64,000 bases of DNA. Origin: Bacteroides faecichinchillae JCM 17102 (GTDB lineage Bacteria; Bacteroidota; Bacteroidia; Bacteroidales; Bacteroidaceae). The DNA is taken from NCBI RefSeq assembly GCF_000614145.1, contig NZ_BAKK01000012.1, positions 60,659 to 124,658 of the forward strand. The letters are read 5' to 3'. The notes beneath the pieces were generated by a model. The model saw only the letters and a program-made list of their open reading frames with translations, was not told the origin of the DNA and ran no database searches. This document shows, one piece after another, positions 1 through 10,614 of this stretch. The translations under genes were made by a program, and so were the position numbers. Each line of letters begins with the position of its first letter. The stretch's first letter is position 1.

Positions 1-20
1 GCTTCGTTCAGAAAATTGTT

Positions 21-28
21 TATTTTTG
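21..28 (+). promoter_or_regulatory. Bacteroides -7 promoter element before the RSH gene
   Basis: TATTTTTG matches the Bacteroides -7 consensus TAnnTTTG and lies 30 bases before the start codon at 59. The -33 TTTG element would fall at or before the window edge and cannot be checked. Confidence 0.55.
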
Positions 29-58
29 CAAAATTAAGCAAGTGAAAGGATAACAAAT

Positions 59-2300
59 ATGGATAATCTGAGTCCCAAAGAAATAGCAGACGAGGAGATG
101 ATCAATCAGGCATTCCAAGAATTACTGAATGATTATCTTGCTACCAAACATCGCAAACGAGTTGAAATCATAACCAAAGCTTTCAACTTCGCCAATCAGG
201 CACATAAAGGAATTAAACGCCGTTCCGGTGAACCCTATATTATGCACCCCATCGCAGTTGCCAAGATTGTGTGCAACGAAATCGGATTGGTTCTACTTCT
301 ATTTGTGCAGCTTTGTTGCATGATGTAGTTGAAGACACTGATTATACAGTAGAAGATATAGAAAATATCTTTGGTCCTAAAATAGCCCAGATTGTAGATG
401 GACTTACTAAAATTTCCGGTGGTATCTTTGGAGATCGTGCCTCAGCTCAAGCAGAGAACTTTAAAAAGCTACTGCTCACCATGTCTAATGATATCCGCGT
501 TATTCTGATTAAAATAGCTGACCGTTTACACAATATGCGAACTCTCGCTCCATGTTGCCAAACAAACAATTTAAGATAGCCGGTGAGACTCTTTATATTT
601 ATGCACCGTTAGCAAATCGTCTGGGACTCTATAAGATCAAAACGGAACTGGAAAATCTCAGTTTCAAGTACGAACATCCTGAAGAGTACGTCGAAATAGA
701 GGAAAAGCTGAATGCTACAGCAGCCGAACGTGACAAAGTATTCAATGATTTCACAGCTCCTATCCGTACTCAATTGGATAAAATGGGACTGAAATATCGG
801 ATTCTGGCAAGAGTAAAGTCAATCTATTCCATCTGGAACAAAATGCAAACCAAGCATGTTCCTTTCGAAGAAATCTATGATTTGTTGGCTGTCCGCATTA
901 TTTTCGAACCGCGTAATCAGGAAGAAGAACTTAATGATTGTTTCGATATTTACGTATCTATTTCCAAGATATACAAGCCTCATCCCGACCGTCTTCGTGA
1001 CTGGGTAAGCCACCCGAAAGCGAACGGATATCAAGCATTGCACGTCACCCTGATGGGAAATAACGGTCAATGGATTGAAGTCCAGATTCGTAGCGAGCGT
1101 ATGAATGACGTCGCCGAACAGGGCTTTGCTGCTCATTGGAAGTACAAAGAAGGAGGAGGTAGCGAAGACGAAGGAGAATTGGAAAAATGGCTGAAAACAA
1201 TCAAAGAAATACTTGATGACCCGCAGCCGGATGCAATAGACTTTCTGGATACCATCAAGCTAAATTTGTTTGCTTCTGAGATTTTTGTGTTCACGCCTAA
1301 AGGAGAACTAAAGACGATGCCTCAAAACTCAACGGCACTCGATTTTGCCTTCTCATTACACACTGATATAGGTAGCCACTGCATCGGTGCTAAGGTTAAT
1401 CACAAACTTGTTCCATTAAGCCACAAGCTACAAAGCGGTGACCAAGTTGAAATTTTAACTTCAAAATCACAACGTGTACAACCACAGTGGGAAGTATTTG
1501 CTACCACTGCTCGTGCTCGTGCCAAGATCGCTGCTATTCTTCGTAAAGAACGTAAAGTTAACCAAAAGATCGGTGAAGAGTTACTGAGTGAATTCCTAAA
1601 AAAAGAAGAAGTTCGTCCAGATGAAGTAGTCATCGAAAAGCTACGTAAACTCCATAATTCAAAAAATGAAGAAGAGTTTTTAGCAGCTATCGGTAGTAAA
1701 GCCATTGTATTAGGTGATGCTGACAGAAATGAGCTCAAAGAAAAACAAACCAGTAATTGGAAAAAATATCTAACTTTCTCTTTTGGAAATAACACCAAAG
1801 AAAAACAAGAAGAAAAGGAATCACAGGAAAAAGAAACGATCAATCCAAAGCAAATACTCAAACTTACGGAAGAAAGTTTGCAAAAGAAATACATCATGGC
1901 AGAATGTTGTCATCCTATTCCCGGTGACGACGTTTTAGGATACATCGATGAAAATAATCGAATCATTATTCACAAACGCCAATGCCCTGTGGCCGCTAAG
2001 CTGAAAAGCAGCTATGGAAACCGTATTTTAGCAACCGAATGGGATACGCATAAAGAACTTTCTTTCCTTGTATATGTATATATAAAAGGTATAGACAGTA
2101 TGGGATTACTGAATGAAGTAACACAAGTTATCTCTAGACGATTGAATGTAAATATCCGTAAGCTGGCAATTGAAACCAATGACGGAATCTTTGAAGGTAA
2201 AATACAACTATGGGTACATGATGCTGAGGATGTAAGGGCTATTTGTAATAATTTGAAAAAGATTCAAAATATCAAGCAGGTTACTCGCGTAGAAGAGTAG
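59..2300 (+). CDS. RelA/SpoT homologue, bifunctional (p)ppGpp synthetase/hydrolase; two single-base breaks
   Basis: Makes and degrades the stringent-response alarmone (p)ppGpp in the cytoplasm. Read across two breaks it is 747 residues, normal for a long RSH protein. The N-terminal HD hydrolase domain is seen in MHPIAVAKIV, LLHDVVEDT and IADRLHNMRTL, so hydrolysis looks intact. The synthetase domain follows (RVKSIYSIW, then HPKANGYQALHV and EQGFAAHWKYKEG), then a TGS domain (VFTPKGELKTMP) and a C-terminal ACT domain. Breaks: near 289, where ttggttct should read ttgggttct (Gly-Ser), and at 547, where ctcgctcc should read ctcggctcc. Both are single G losses; adding them makes the length divisible by three. 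It stands alone, convergent with the MerR gene. Confidence 0.93.
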
Positions 2301-2430
2301 AAAAGCAAAACACACCAATCATATTATGAAAAGGCAAATGGAAATCAAGGCACTTAAAACAACACCTTAAGTATATAACAGGGGAAACAGTTGAACAACC
2401 TCTATTAAAAAACAAAAATTTCTAATAAAG

Positions 2431-2471
2431 AACTCCGGATCAACAATATAGAGTAATATAGTTCCGGAGTT
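2431..2471. terminator. Possible bidirectional terminator between convergent genes
   Basis: Inverted repeat aactccgga / tccggagtt with a loop of about 23 bases, between the convergent RSH and MerR genes. The T tract on either side is weak, so this is only a candidate. Confidence 0.4.
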
Positions 2472-2477
2472 TCCTCC

Positions 2478-2822
2478 CTAATCTCGTCCGTCCAACTCCC
2501 TTTTAATAGCTAAAAGTTCTTCTTTGATACCTTTTAGACGATTGATTATTTCGTAGTTTTTGATAGTCGTTTCCTTATTAACTTTCAATCGTTGACGAGC
2601 CCCAGGAAGGGTCATGCCTTTCTCCTTTACCAAATGGTAAATCAGTCCTATGGTTTCTACGTCCTCCTTGCGATATTGACGTACTCCTCTTCCACTAGTT
2701 CTGGGAGAAATCTGCGGAAATTCTTTTTCCCAAAACCGAAGTAAAGAAGGATTGACACCAAACATATCAGCCACTTCCGCAATCGAATAATATAATTTTA
2801 ATTCTTTATCAGTATGAAGCAT
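2478..2822 (-). CDS. MerR-family transcriptional regulator
   Basis: A 114-residue MerR-type winged-helix protein. The N-terminal DNA-binding domain is visible as YYSIAEVADMFGV, then LLRFWEKEFPQI and VRQYRKEDVETIGLIYHLV, followed by a short C-terminal helix (ELLAIKRELDG) that probably dimerises. It has no effector domain and no cysteine cluster, so it is not a metal sensor of the CueR/ZntR kind; it belongs to the short MerR group common in Bacteroidetes. It lies 20 bases downstream of the M23 peptidase gene in the same direction and probably shares its transcript. Its target is unknown. Confidence 0.9.
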   Translation of the reverse strand: MLHTDKELKLYYSIAEVADMFGVNPSLLRFWEKEFPQISPRTSGRGVRQYRKEDVETIGLIYHLVKEKGMTLPGARQRLKVNKETTIKNYEIINRLKGIKEELLAIKRELDGRD

Positions 2823-2842
2823 GAAACTCGTTATTTAAAGTC

Positions 2843-3811
2843 TTAATCGAATACTTTACCATGGTTTGCTGCTAATTGAATCATCCTTTCATAGTCTTCA
2901 GCACTTAAATCCATGAAGTAATAGTTAATTGGATTAACAATCTGCCCTTTCACATGGACTTCATAATGCAAATGAGGTCCCGTACTTTTTCCCGTACTTC
3001 CCACTTTTCCAATTACTTCACCACGCACTACCTTCTTTCCAACTTTCGTATTGAATCCTTGCAAATGAGCATAACGGGTCAAATAACCAAAGCCATGATC
3101 AATTTCAATCGTATTTCCGTATCCGGTTTCCCATCCAACTTTCACCACTGTACCATCACCAGTTGCATACACATCAGTTCCGGGATGCGCAGAGAAATCC
3201 ATCCCGGCATGGAATTTAGTCGTACCATAAATAGGATCGACACGCGTACCATAACCGGATGCAGTCTGACGAAGATCTTTATTGGAAATAGGCTGAATAG
3301 CCGGAATACATTTCAACATTTCATCATGGTTCTTACACATATCCACCACATCATCAAAAGATTTGGACTGGATATAAAGTTGTTTGGAAAGTACATCTAA
3401 CTTCTGAGTTGTATTCACTACCAACTTTGAGTTCACCATATCCATCAATTCCTCATAACGGTTCGTTCCTCCGTAACCAGCCTGACGAATAGCCGGAGAG
3501 ATAGGATCAGCTTGCAGAATTACCCGATACAGATTATCATCACGTTGCTGGATATCTTGAAGAACCCCCATCGCATCGTCTAAACGACGAGAGAGGACAT
3601 TATATTGTGCCTGCAAACGGCTATTTTCAATTCTAAGTTCCTTCTCAGACGGAGAACCAAACACCAGAAGCAATACAAGGAAGCACCCCGCCCCCAACCC
3701 CATACCGATAAAAAGTCGCCGCAAAATACTAAGCGCACGTTGTCGTACGGTAGGGTAAATTCGGTCATACGTCTGCGTCTGTGGATTATATATGTAGTAT
3801 ACTTTACGCAT
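2843..3811 (-). CDS. M23-family metallopeptidase (murein hydrolase or LytM factor), membrane anchored
   Basis: A 322-residue envelope protein predicted to cut peptidoglycan cross-bridges. The start is the Met of MRKVYYIYN; a longer reading frame upstream would run through the promoter. It has a cytoplasmic N-terminus, one membrane segment near residues 35-55 (GMGLGAGCFLVLLLVFG), a coiled-coil stretch (ELRIENSRLQAQ, LSRRLDDAM) and a C-terminal LytM domain. The zinc ligands are present: HAGMD, then PHLHYEV with its HxH. All look intact, so an active enzyme is likely rather than an EnvC-like dead activator. It is the first gene of a two-gene unit with the MerR regulator and is divergent from alaS. 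Confidence 0.9.
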   Translation of the reverse strand: MRKVYYIYNPQTQTYDRIYPTVRQRALSILRRLFIGMGLGAGCFLVLLLVFGSPSEKELRIENSRLQAQYNVLSRRLDDAMGVLQDIQQRDDNLYRVILQADPISPAIRQAGYGGTNRYEELMDMVNSKLVVNTTQKLDVLSKQLYIQSKSFDDVVDMCKNHDEMLKCIPAIQPISNKDLRQTASGYGTRVDPIYGTTKFHAGMDFSAHPGTDVYATGDGTVVKVGWETGYGNTIEIDHGFGYLTRYAHLQGFNTKVGKKVVRGEVIGKVGSTGKSTGPHLHYEVHVKGQIVNPINYYFMDLSAEDYERMIQLAANHGKVFD

Positions 3812-3842
3812 CTTTTTGGAAATATTTCGCTCGTTAATACGG

Positions 3843-3850
3843 CAAAAATA
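3843..3850 (-). promoter_or_regulatory. -7 promoter element for the M23 peptidase
   Basis: Plus-strand CAAAAATA reads TATTTTTG on the minus strand, matching TAnnTTTG, 31 bases before the start at 3811. It is 12 bases from the opposing alaS -7 element. Confidence 0.6.
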
Positions 3851-3862
3851 ATAAAAACGAGC

Positions 3863-3870
3863 TATCTTTG
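3863..3870 (+). promoter_or_regulatory. -7 promoter element for alaS
   Basis: TATCTTTG matches TAnnTTTG and lies 47 bases before the alaS start. No TTTG at the -33 spacing was found. Confidence 0.6.
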
Positions 3871-3917
3871 CACTGTTTTTTGAGAATATTAACCTCAACA
3901 ATAGATATTATAGAAGT

Positions 3918-6534
3918 ATGTTGACTGCAAAAGAGATCAGAGATTCATTCAAGAATTTCTTTGAGTCGAAAGAACATCACATTGTTCCCTCGGCTCCGAT
4001 GGTGATAAAAGACGACCCTACCCTGATGTTCACCAATGCGGGTATGAACCAGTTTAAAGATATTATTTTGGGTAATCGCCCGGCAAAATACCACAGAGTC
4101 GCAGACTCTCAGAAATGTTTGCGAGTAAGCGGAAAGCATAATGATCTTGAAGAAGTAGGACACGATACTTATCATCATACCATGTTTGAAATGCTAGGTA
4201 ACTGGTCATTCGGTGATTACTTCAAAAAAGAAGCCATTAGCTGGGCTTGGGAATATCTGGTAGAAGTATTAAAACTGAATCCGGAACACCTGTATGCCAC
4301 TGTATTCGAAGGCAGCCCCGAAGAGGGATTGAGCCGCGATGATGAAGCTGCTTCTTATTGGGAACAATTCTTACCTAAAGACCATATTATTAATGGTAAC
4401 AAACACGATAATTTCTGGGAAATGGGTGATACAGGACCTTGCGGACCTTGTTCTGAAATCCATATCGACCTTCGCCCAGCTGAAGAACGTGCTAAAATCT
4501 CCGGTCGTGATCTGGTAAATCAGGATCATCCTCAGGTTATTGAAATATGGAATCTTGTATTCATGCAATATAACCGCAAGGCTGATAGCAGCCTTGAACC
4601 GCTTCCGGCAAAAGTAATCGACACCGGTATGGGATTCGAACGTCTTTGTATGGCCTTGCAAGGCAAAACATCCAACTACGATACAGACGTATTCCAACCG
4701 ATTATCAAGGTTATCGCTGCTATGGCAGGTACCGAATATGGAAAAGATAAGCAAAATGATATCGCCATGCGTGTAATTGCTGACCACATCCGTACAATTG
4801 CATTCTCCATTACTGACGGTCAGTTGCCTTCAAATGCAAAAGCAGGTTATGTTATCCGACGTATACTTCGTCGTGCCGTTCGTTACGGATATACTTTCCT
4901 CGGTCAGAAACAAGCATTTATGTATAAGTTGTTACCTGTATTGATTGAAAATATGGGAGAAGCATATCCTGAACTGATTGCACAAAAAGATTTGATCGAG
5001 AAAGTTATAAAAGAAGAAGAAGAAGCATTTCTCCGTACTTTGGAAACAGGTATCCGCCTGTTGGATAAAACAATGGAAGAAACAAAGGCTGCCGGAAAGA
5101 GTGAAATCAGCGGTAAAGATGCCTTTACTTTATATGACACTTTTGGTTTCCCTCTCGATCTTACTGAATTGATTCTCCGTGAGAATGGAATGACAGTCAA
5201 TATCAAAGAGTTTGATGCTGAAATGCAACAGCAAAAACAGCGTGCTCGTAATGCTGCTGCTATTGAAACTGGCGACTGGATCACTTTGAAAGAAGGTACA
5301 ACCGAATTTGTAGCTACGACTATACTGAATATGAAGCTTCCATTCTTCGTTACCGCCAGATCAAACAGAAAAATCAAACTTTATATCAGATTGTACTTGA
5401 TTACACTCCATTCTATGCAGAAAGTGGTGGTCAGGTAGGTGATACCGGTGTATTGGTTAGCGAGTTTGAAACCATTGAAGTGATCGATACTAAAAAAGAA
5501 AATAACCTTCCGATACATATCACCAAGAAGTTGCCCAACCATCCGGAAGCTCCGATGATGGCATGCGTAGATACTGACAAGCGTGCAGCTTGTGCAGCCA
5601 ACCACTCAGCAACTCACTTGCTGGATGAAGCGCTTCGCGAAGTTTTGGGTGAACATGTAGAACAAAAAGGTTCATTGGTTACTCCAGACTCTTTACGTTT
5701 TGACTTCTCTCATTTCCAGAAAGTAACCGATGAAGAAATACGTAAGGTAGAACATTTGGTGAATGCCAAGATTCGTGCAAACATTCCATTGAAAGAATAC
5801 CGCAATATTCCTATTGAAGAAGCCAAAGAACTGGGAGCAATTGCACTCTTTGGTGAAAAATATGGAGATAAAGTACGTGTTATCCAGTTCGGTTCTTCTA
5901 TCGAGTTCTGTGGAGGTACACATATTGCCGCAACCGGAAATATTGGTATGGTGAAAATCATCTCTGAAAGTTCTGTTGCAGCCGGTGTGCGCCGTATTGA
6001 AGCTTATACTGGTGCTCGCGTAGAAGAAATGTTGGATACCATTCAAGATACACTCAGTGACTTAAAAGCACTCTTCAATAATGCTCCAGACCTCGGTATT
6101 GCCATCCGCAAATACATTGAAGAAAATGCAGGTTTGAAGAAGCAGGTAGATGACTTCATGAAAGAGAAAGAGTCTGCACTAAAAGAAAGATTGCTGAAAA
6201 ATATTCAGGAAATCAATGGAGTAAAAGTTGTAAAATTCTGCGCACCGCTACCTGCTGAAGTGGTGAAAAACATAGCTTTCCAACTTCGTGGTGAAATTAC
6301 AGAAAACTTATTCTTTGTTGCGGGAACTATAGATAATGGTAAACCAATGCTGACAGTCATGATAAGCGATAACCTGGTTGCAAGCGGATTAAAAGCCGGC
6401 AATCTGGTGAAGGAAGCAGCTAAATTGATTCAAGCGGTGGCGGCGGACAACCTCACTTTGCAACTGCCGGAGGGAAAAATGCAGATGGAATGAATGCAGC
6501 CGTCGAAAAAGTATTAGAACTTGCTGGAATTTAA
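3918..6534 (+). CDS. alaS: Alanyl-tRNA synthetase; two single-base breaks
   Basis: Charges tRNA-Ala with alanine. The restored protein is 872 residues, the length I expect for Bacteroides AlaRS. The class II catalytic core is at the N-terminus ([43 protein letters not shown]), the editing domain follows ([12 protein letters not shown] with its HxxxH, and CGGTH), and the C-terminal glycine-rich end is restored by the second correction. Breaks: at 5313, where gtagctacgac should read gtaggctacgac, and at 6434, where caagcggtgg should read caaggcggtgg. Each is one G lost from GGC. As read, the frame stops at 5438 before the editing domain. The gene is normally essential and single copy, so a real double break is implausible. 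Confidence 0.95.
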
Positions 6535-6553
6535 TAAATAAAAAACAGAAATT

Positions 6554-6613
6554 AAAGAATGAAGAATTGACATGCAACTATTGCACAACTGATTCTTCAT
6601 TCTTTATTTTTTA
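6554..6613 (+). terminator. Rho-independent terminator after alaS
   Basis: A perfect 14-base stem (6554-6567 with 6592-6605; core GAATGAAGAAT) with a 24-base loop, followed by ATTTTTT. It lies 20 bases after the restored alaS stop. Confidence 0.75.
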
Positions 6614-6646
6614 ATCCTACACTATAAAAGAGATTAGTTTCCAATG

Positions 6647-6672
6647 AAAAAAGAGACTTATCTCTTTTTTTA
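6647..6672. terminator. Second, AT-rich terminator hairpin
   Basis: AAAAAAGAGA and TCTCTTTTTT form a 10-base stem with a CTTA loop, ending in a T run. It separates alaS from the start of PUL 1. Confidence 0.6.
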
Positions 6673-6684
6673 GTTTATTTTTTC

Positions 6685-6692
6685 TACCTTTG
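6685..6692 (+). promoter_or_regulatory. -7 promoter element for the first GH92 gene
   Basis: TACCTTTG matches TAnnTTTG, 68 bases before the start at 6761. No matching -33 box was found; an ECF-type promoter elsewhere in this gap is also possible. Confidence 0.45.
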
Positions 6693-6760
6693 TAAACAGA
6701 TTAATTATTTTCTTTATCCTTCAAATAACAAAATAAGTAATCACTAATACCCCAAAAACA

Positions 6761-8992
6761 ATGAAAACGCCGATTCATCTATACCTGTTTTTAGCTTGTA
6801 TATTTGCAGCCTGCAATGCAACAGAAGAAAAACAAGAAATAGATTATTCATCGTACGTAAATCCATTTATCGGAACCGATTTTACTGGAAACACATATCC
6901 CGGCGCCCAAGCCCCCTTCGCATGGTACAACTCAGTCCGGATAACGGATTACCCGGTTGGGATCGTATTTCCGGTTATTTCTATCCGGACAGTACCATTG
7001 CCGGATTCAGCCATACGCACCTTTCAGGAACAGGTGCAGGAGATTTATATGATATATCTTTCATGCCTGTTACATTGCCATATAATGAAGCACAAGCTCC
7101 GCTTGGCATATACTCTAAATTTTCTCACGAAGATGAAAGTGCATCTGCCGGTTATTACCAAGTACGTTTAAAAGACTATAACATAAATGTAGAACTGACA
7201 GCAACAGAACGTTGTGGTATTCAACGGTATACATTTCCCAAAGCGGAGGCAGCTATCTTCCTAAACCTGAAGAAAGCAATGAACTGGGATTTTACCAATG
7301 ACTCTTATATTGAAGTGATAGATTCTGTAACCATTCAAGCTACCGCTTCTCAGACGGATGGGCACGTGATCAGCATATTTACTTCCGTACCCGTTTCTCC
7401 AAACCTTTTGAAAAAGTAGAATTAGATACTACAGCAATTATAAAAGACAATAAACGTATTGGAACTGCCACTATTGCCCGCTTCGATTTCAACACTCAGG
7501 AAGGTGAACAAATCCTGGTAAATACAGCGATCTCCGGTGTCAGTATGGAAGGTGCAACCAAGAATCTGGAAGCTGAAGTCCCTGAAAATAATTTCGACAA
7601 ATATTTAGCAGAAGTTAAAGCAAATTGGAATCGTCAGCTCGGCAAAATAGAAGTAAAAGGAAACAATCAGAATGATCAAGTGAACTTTTATACCGCTTTA
7701 TATCATTCCATGATTGCTCCTACTATTTATAGCGATGTGGACGGAGCTTATTATGGTCCAGACAAAAAAATACATCAAACCGACGGGTGGGTAAACTACA
7801 GTACTTTTTCACTGTGGGATACTTTCCGCGCTGCTCATCCGCTATTCACTTACACTGAACCGGAGCGCGTCAACGATATGGTGAAATCATTCATGGCCTT
7901 CCACGAACAAAACGGTCGCCTGCCGGTATGGAATTTCTATGGTAGCGAAACAGATATGATGATTGGTTATCATGCCGTACCCGTTATTGTGGACGCATAC
8001 TTGAAAGGCATCGGAGATTTTGACGCGGAAAAAGCCCTCGCTGCTTGCGTAGCAACGGCAAATATCGATGGATACCGTGATATCGGAGCCTATAAAAATA
8101 CGGCTATATACCTTATAACGTAAGAGCCCATGAGAGTTCTGATAATTGGTCGTTATCCAGAACATTGGAATACGCATTCGATGATTATTGCATTGCCGTA
8201 ATGGCAGAGAAGATGGGCAATAAAGAGATTGCAGACGAGTTCTACAAACGATCACAGAACTATAAGAATGTATACAATCCGTCGACCTCCTTTATGCAAC
8301 CCCGCGATGACAAAGGCAACTTTATCAAGGATTTCAAAGCTGATGATTATACTCCACACATCTGTGAAAGTAATGGCTGGCAATATTTCTGGTCCGTACA
8401 ACATGACATTAACAGTTTGATAGACCTTGTTGGAGGCAAAAACCGATTTGCACAAAAGCTTGATAGTATGTTTACTTATCATCCTTCGTCAAATGATGAA
8501 CTACCAATATTCAGCACGGGTATGATCGGACAATACGCACATGGCAATGAGCCAAGCCATCATGTCATTTACTTGTTTAATGCTGTTGGGCATGAAAATC
8601 GTACTCAGGAATATATAGCCAAAGTGATGAATGAACTCTATCTCAATACACCAGCCGGACTTTGTGGTAATGAAGACTGTGGACAAATGTCAGCATGGTA
8701 TGTATTCAGTGCGATGGGATTCTATCCTGTTAATCCGGTGAGTGGGAAATATGAAATAGGCACTCCCCTCTTTCCAGAAATGAAATTACATCTGGCTAAT
8801 GGCAAAACTTTCACTGTAGTTGCTCCAAACGTAAGTAAGAAGAATATCTATATTCGTTCAATCAAAATAGACGGACACCCCTACGACAAAACGTATCTTA
8901 CACATGAACAAATCATGAACGGGGCTACCGTAGAATTTGAGATGGGCGATACTCCTAAAGCAATTGGAGTCATTTTTGAAGAAAAAGAATGA
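6761..8992 (+). CDS. GH92 alpha-mannosidase lipoprotein; three single-base breaks
   Basis: Calcium-dependent exo-alpha-mannosidase. The signal peptide ends in a lipobox (LACIFAAC), so it should be a lipoprotein facing the periplasm or cell surface. Restored length is 744 residues, normal for GH92. Family motifs: YVNPFIGTDFTGNTYPGAQ at the N-terminus, FSLWDTFRAAHPL, MIGYHAVPVIVDAY, HGNEPSHH (carrying the catalytic acid Glu) and GNEDCGQMSAWY. Breaks: 6920 (ttcgcatgg for ttcggcatgg), about 7360-7362 (gatgggcacg, one G short or four bases short), and about 8094-8099 (one base lost beside an A run). Its stop overlaps the sigma-factor start as ATGA, so the two are translationally coupled. It resembles the GH92/ECF pair of the B. 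thetaiotaomicron mannose locus. Confidence 0.92.
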
Positions 8993-9543
8993 ATGAAAAC
9001 TTCGAATTAACCTACAAAGCACTATTCCGCAGATACTATCCAAGTCTGATCTTCTACGCTACCCGTCTGGTAGGAGATGAAGAGGCAGAGGATGTGGTAC
9101 AGGATGTGTTTGTAGAACTCTGGAAAAGAAAAGACAGCATAGAGATAGGCGATCAGATTCAAGCCTTTCTCTATCGGGCTGTTTATACCCGTTGCTTAAA
9201 TGTATTAAAACATCGAAACATTGAGGAAGGGTATTGTGCTGCTATGGAAGAGATTAACCAAAAGCGGGCGGAGTTCTACCAACCGGATAACAATGAGGTT
9301 ATTAGAAAAATCGAAGATCGGGAACTACGAAAAGAAATATACAATGCCATTAACGAGTTGCCGGACAAATGCAAAGAGGTATTTAAACTCAGCTATCTGC
9401 ACGACATGAAAAATAAAGAGATAGCTGATATTCTCGGAGTTTCACTCCGAACAGTGGAAGCCCATATGTATAAAGCACTTAAATATCTAAGAAATCGCCT
9501 CGATCACCTTTGGATAGTATTTTTCTTATTTATATGGAAATAA
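8989..9543 (+). CDS. ECF-type RNA polymerase sigma factor
   Basis: A 184-residue extracytoplasmic-function sigma factor. Region 2 is seen in LFRRYYPSLIFYATRLVGD and AEDVVQDVFVELWKR; region 4 in INELPDKCKEVFKLSYLHD and KNKEIADILGVSLRTVEAHMY, a clear helix-turn-helix. It starts inside the stop codon of the preceding GH92 (4-base overlap) and is followed 52 bases later by its FecR-type anti-sigma, the normal order in Bacteroides PULs. It should direct RNA polymerase to PUL 1 promoters once released by FecR. The STN-domain SusC at 19606 is the only candidate outer-membrane signaller in the window. Confidence 0.95.
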   Translation: MNENFELTYKALFRRYYPSLIFYATRLVGDEEAEDVVQDVFVELWKRKDSIEIGDQIQAFLYRAVYTRCLNVLKHRNIEEGYCAAMEEINQKRAEFYQPDNNEVIRKIEDRELRKEIYNAINELPDKCKEVFKLSYLHDMKNKEIADILGVSLRTVEAHMYKALKYLRNRLDHLWIVFFLFIWK

Positions 9544-9595
9544 GATAAGTGTTTTTACGAACTAGGTTGTTTTTATAATAAGAAGGAAAAGAAAA

Positions 9596-10588
9596 ATGAG
9601 AAATCTGAGCGAAGACATACTTAAGAAATATTTGATGGGAGAATGTTCTGAAAAAGAACTGACCGAGATTAGCACCTGGATTAAGGAATCAGACGAACAT
9701 GCCTGTCAGTTGTTTCGCATGGAGGAAATTTATCAGTTAGGTAAAGTGAACTCCTATGCGAACGAGCTACGGATGGACCTTGCAGAAAAGAGACTTTACA
9801 AAAGAATCAAACAAGAAAGCAATAAACAACTTAAAATACTACGTATGTATCAGCGGATGAAATATGCTGCTATCATTACCGTAGTATTATTGTTGGGAGG
9901 AGGAGCCGGATACTGGTTCTATCAAAATGAAACAGACATGCTGGTAGCTACTGCCAATAAAGGAATTGTTGAAGAAGTCACTCTACCTGACGGGACTAAA
10001 GTATGGTTAAACAATTCTGCTACTTTGAAATATCCACGTAAGTTTTCTGACACAGAACGGAATGTTTACCTGGAAGGAGAAGCCTATTTTAAAGTAACCA
10101 GGAATCCACAACAGCCATTCATTGTAGAAAGTGACGCAATGAGAGTACGAGTGTTGGGTACGGTTTTCAACTTCAAATGTGACAAAAACAGTCAGATTGC
10201 CGAAGCAACTCTGATCGAAGGAGAGATTGAAGTAAAAGGTAAACAGAATGAAGGGCAAATTATTCTTGCTCCGGGACAACGTGCCGAATTGAATAAAGGT
10301 TCAGGCAGACTGATTGTTAAACAGGTAGAAGCTAAATTAGATGCTGTTTGGCACGATGATTTAATCCCATTTGAACAAGCGGACATCTTCACCATTACAA
10401 AAGCGCTGGAACGTTTCTATGATGTAAAGATCATCCTGTCACCGGATATCCGTTCTGATAAGACCTATTCGGGGGTACTGAAAAAGAAATCAAACATAGA
10501 GTCAGTATTGCAATCGTTGCAAAACGCGATACCAATCAACTATAAAATTGTCGGAAGTAATATTTTTATTTCTTCAGACAATAAATAA
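9596..10588 (+). CDS. FecR-family anti-sigma factor
   Basis: A 330-residue inner-membrane regulator that holds the adjacent ECF sigma factor. The cytoplasmic N-terminal part (about 1-87, starting MRNLSEDILKKYLMGECSE) binds sigma. One membrane segment follows at about 90-107 (YAAIITVVLLLGGGAGYWF), then the periplasmic FecR domain (VTLPDGTKVWLNNSATLKYP, YLEGEAYFKV, VRVLGTVFNF) and a C-terminal DUF4974 domain (AALERFYDV-like ALERFYDVKI, then YSGVLKKKS). DUF4974 is the part expected to touch the STN domain of a SusC-type transporter. The frame is intact. It sits 26 bases before the second GH92, in one apparent operon. Confidence 0.94.
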   Translation: MRNLSEDILKKYLMGECSEKELTEISTWIKESDEHACQLFRMEEIYQLGKVNSYANELRMDLAEKRLYKRIKQESNKQLKILRMYQRMKYAAIITVVLLLGGGAGYWFYQNETDMLVATANKGIVEEVTLPDGTKVWLNNSATLKYPRKFSDTERNVYLEGEAYFKVTRNPQQPFIVESDAMRVRVLGTVFNFKCDKNSQIAEATLIEGEIEVKGKQNEGQIILAPGQRAELNKGSGRLIVKQVEAKLDAVWHDDLIPFEQADIFTITKALERFYDVKIILSPDIRSDKTYSGVLKKKSNIESVLQSLQNAIPINYKIVGSNIFISSDNK

Positions 10589-10614
10589 GCAACCAAATTT
10601 TAAAGACATATACC

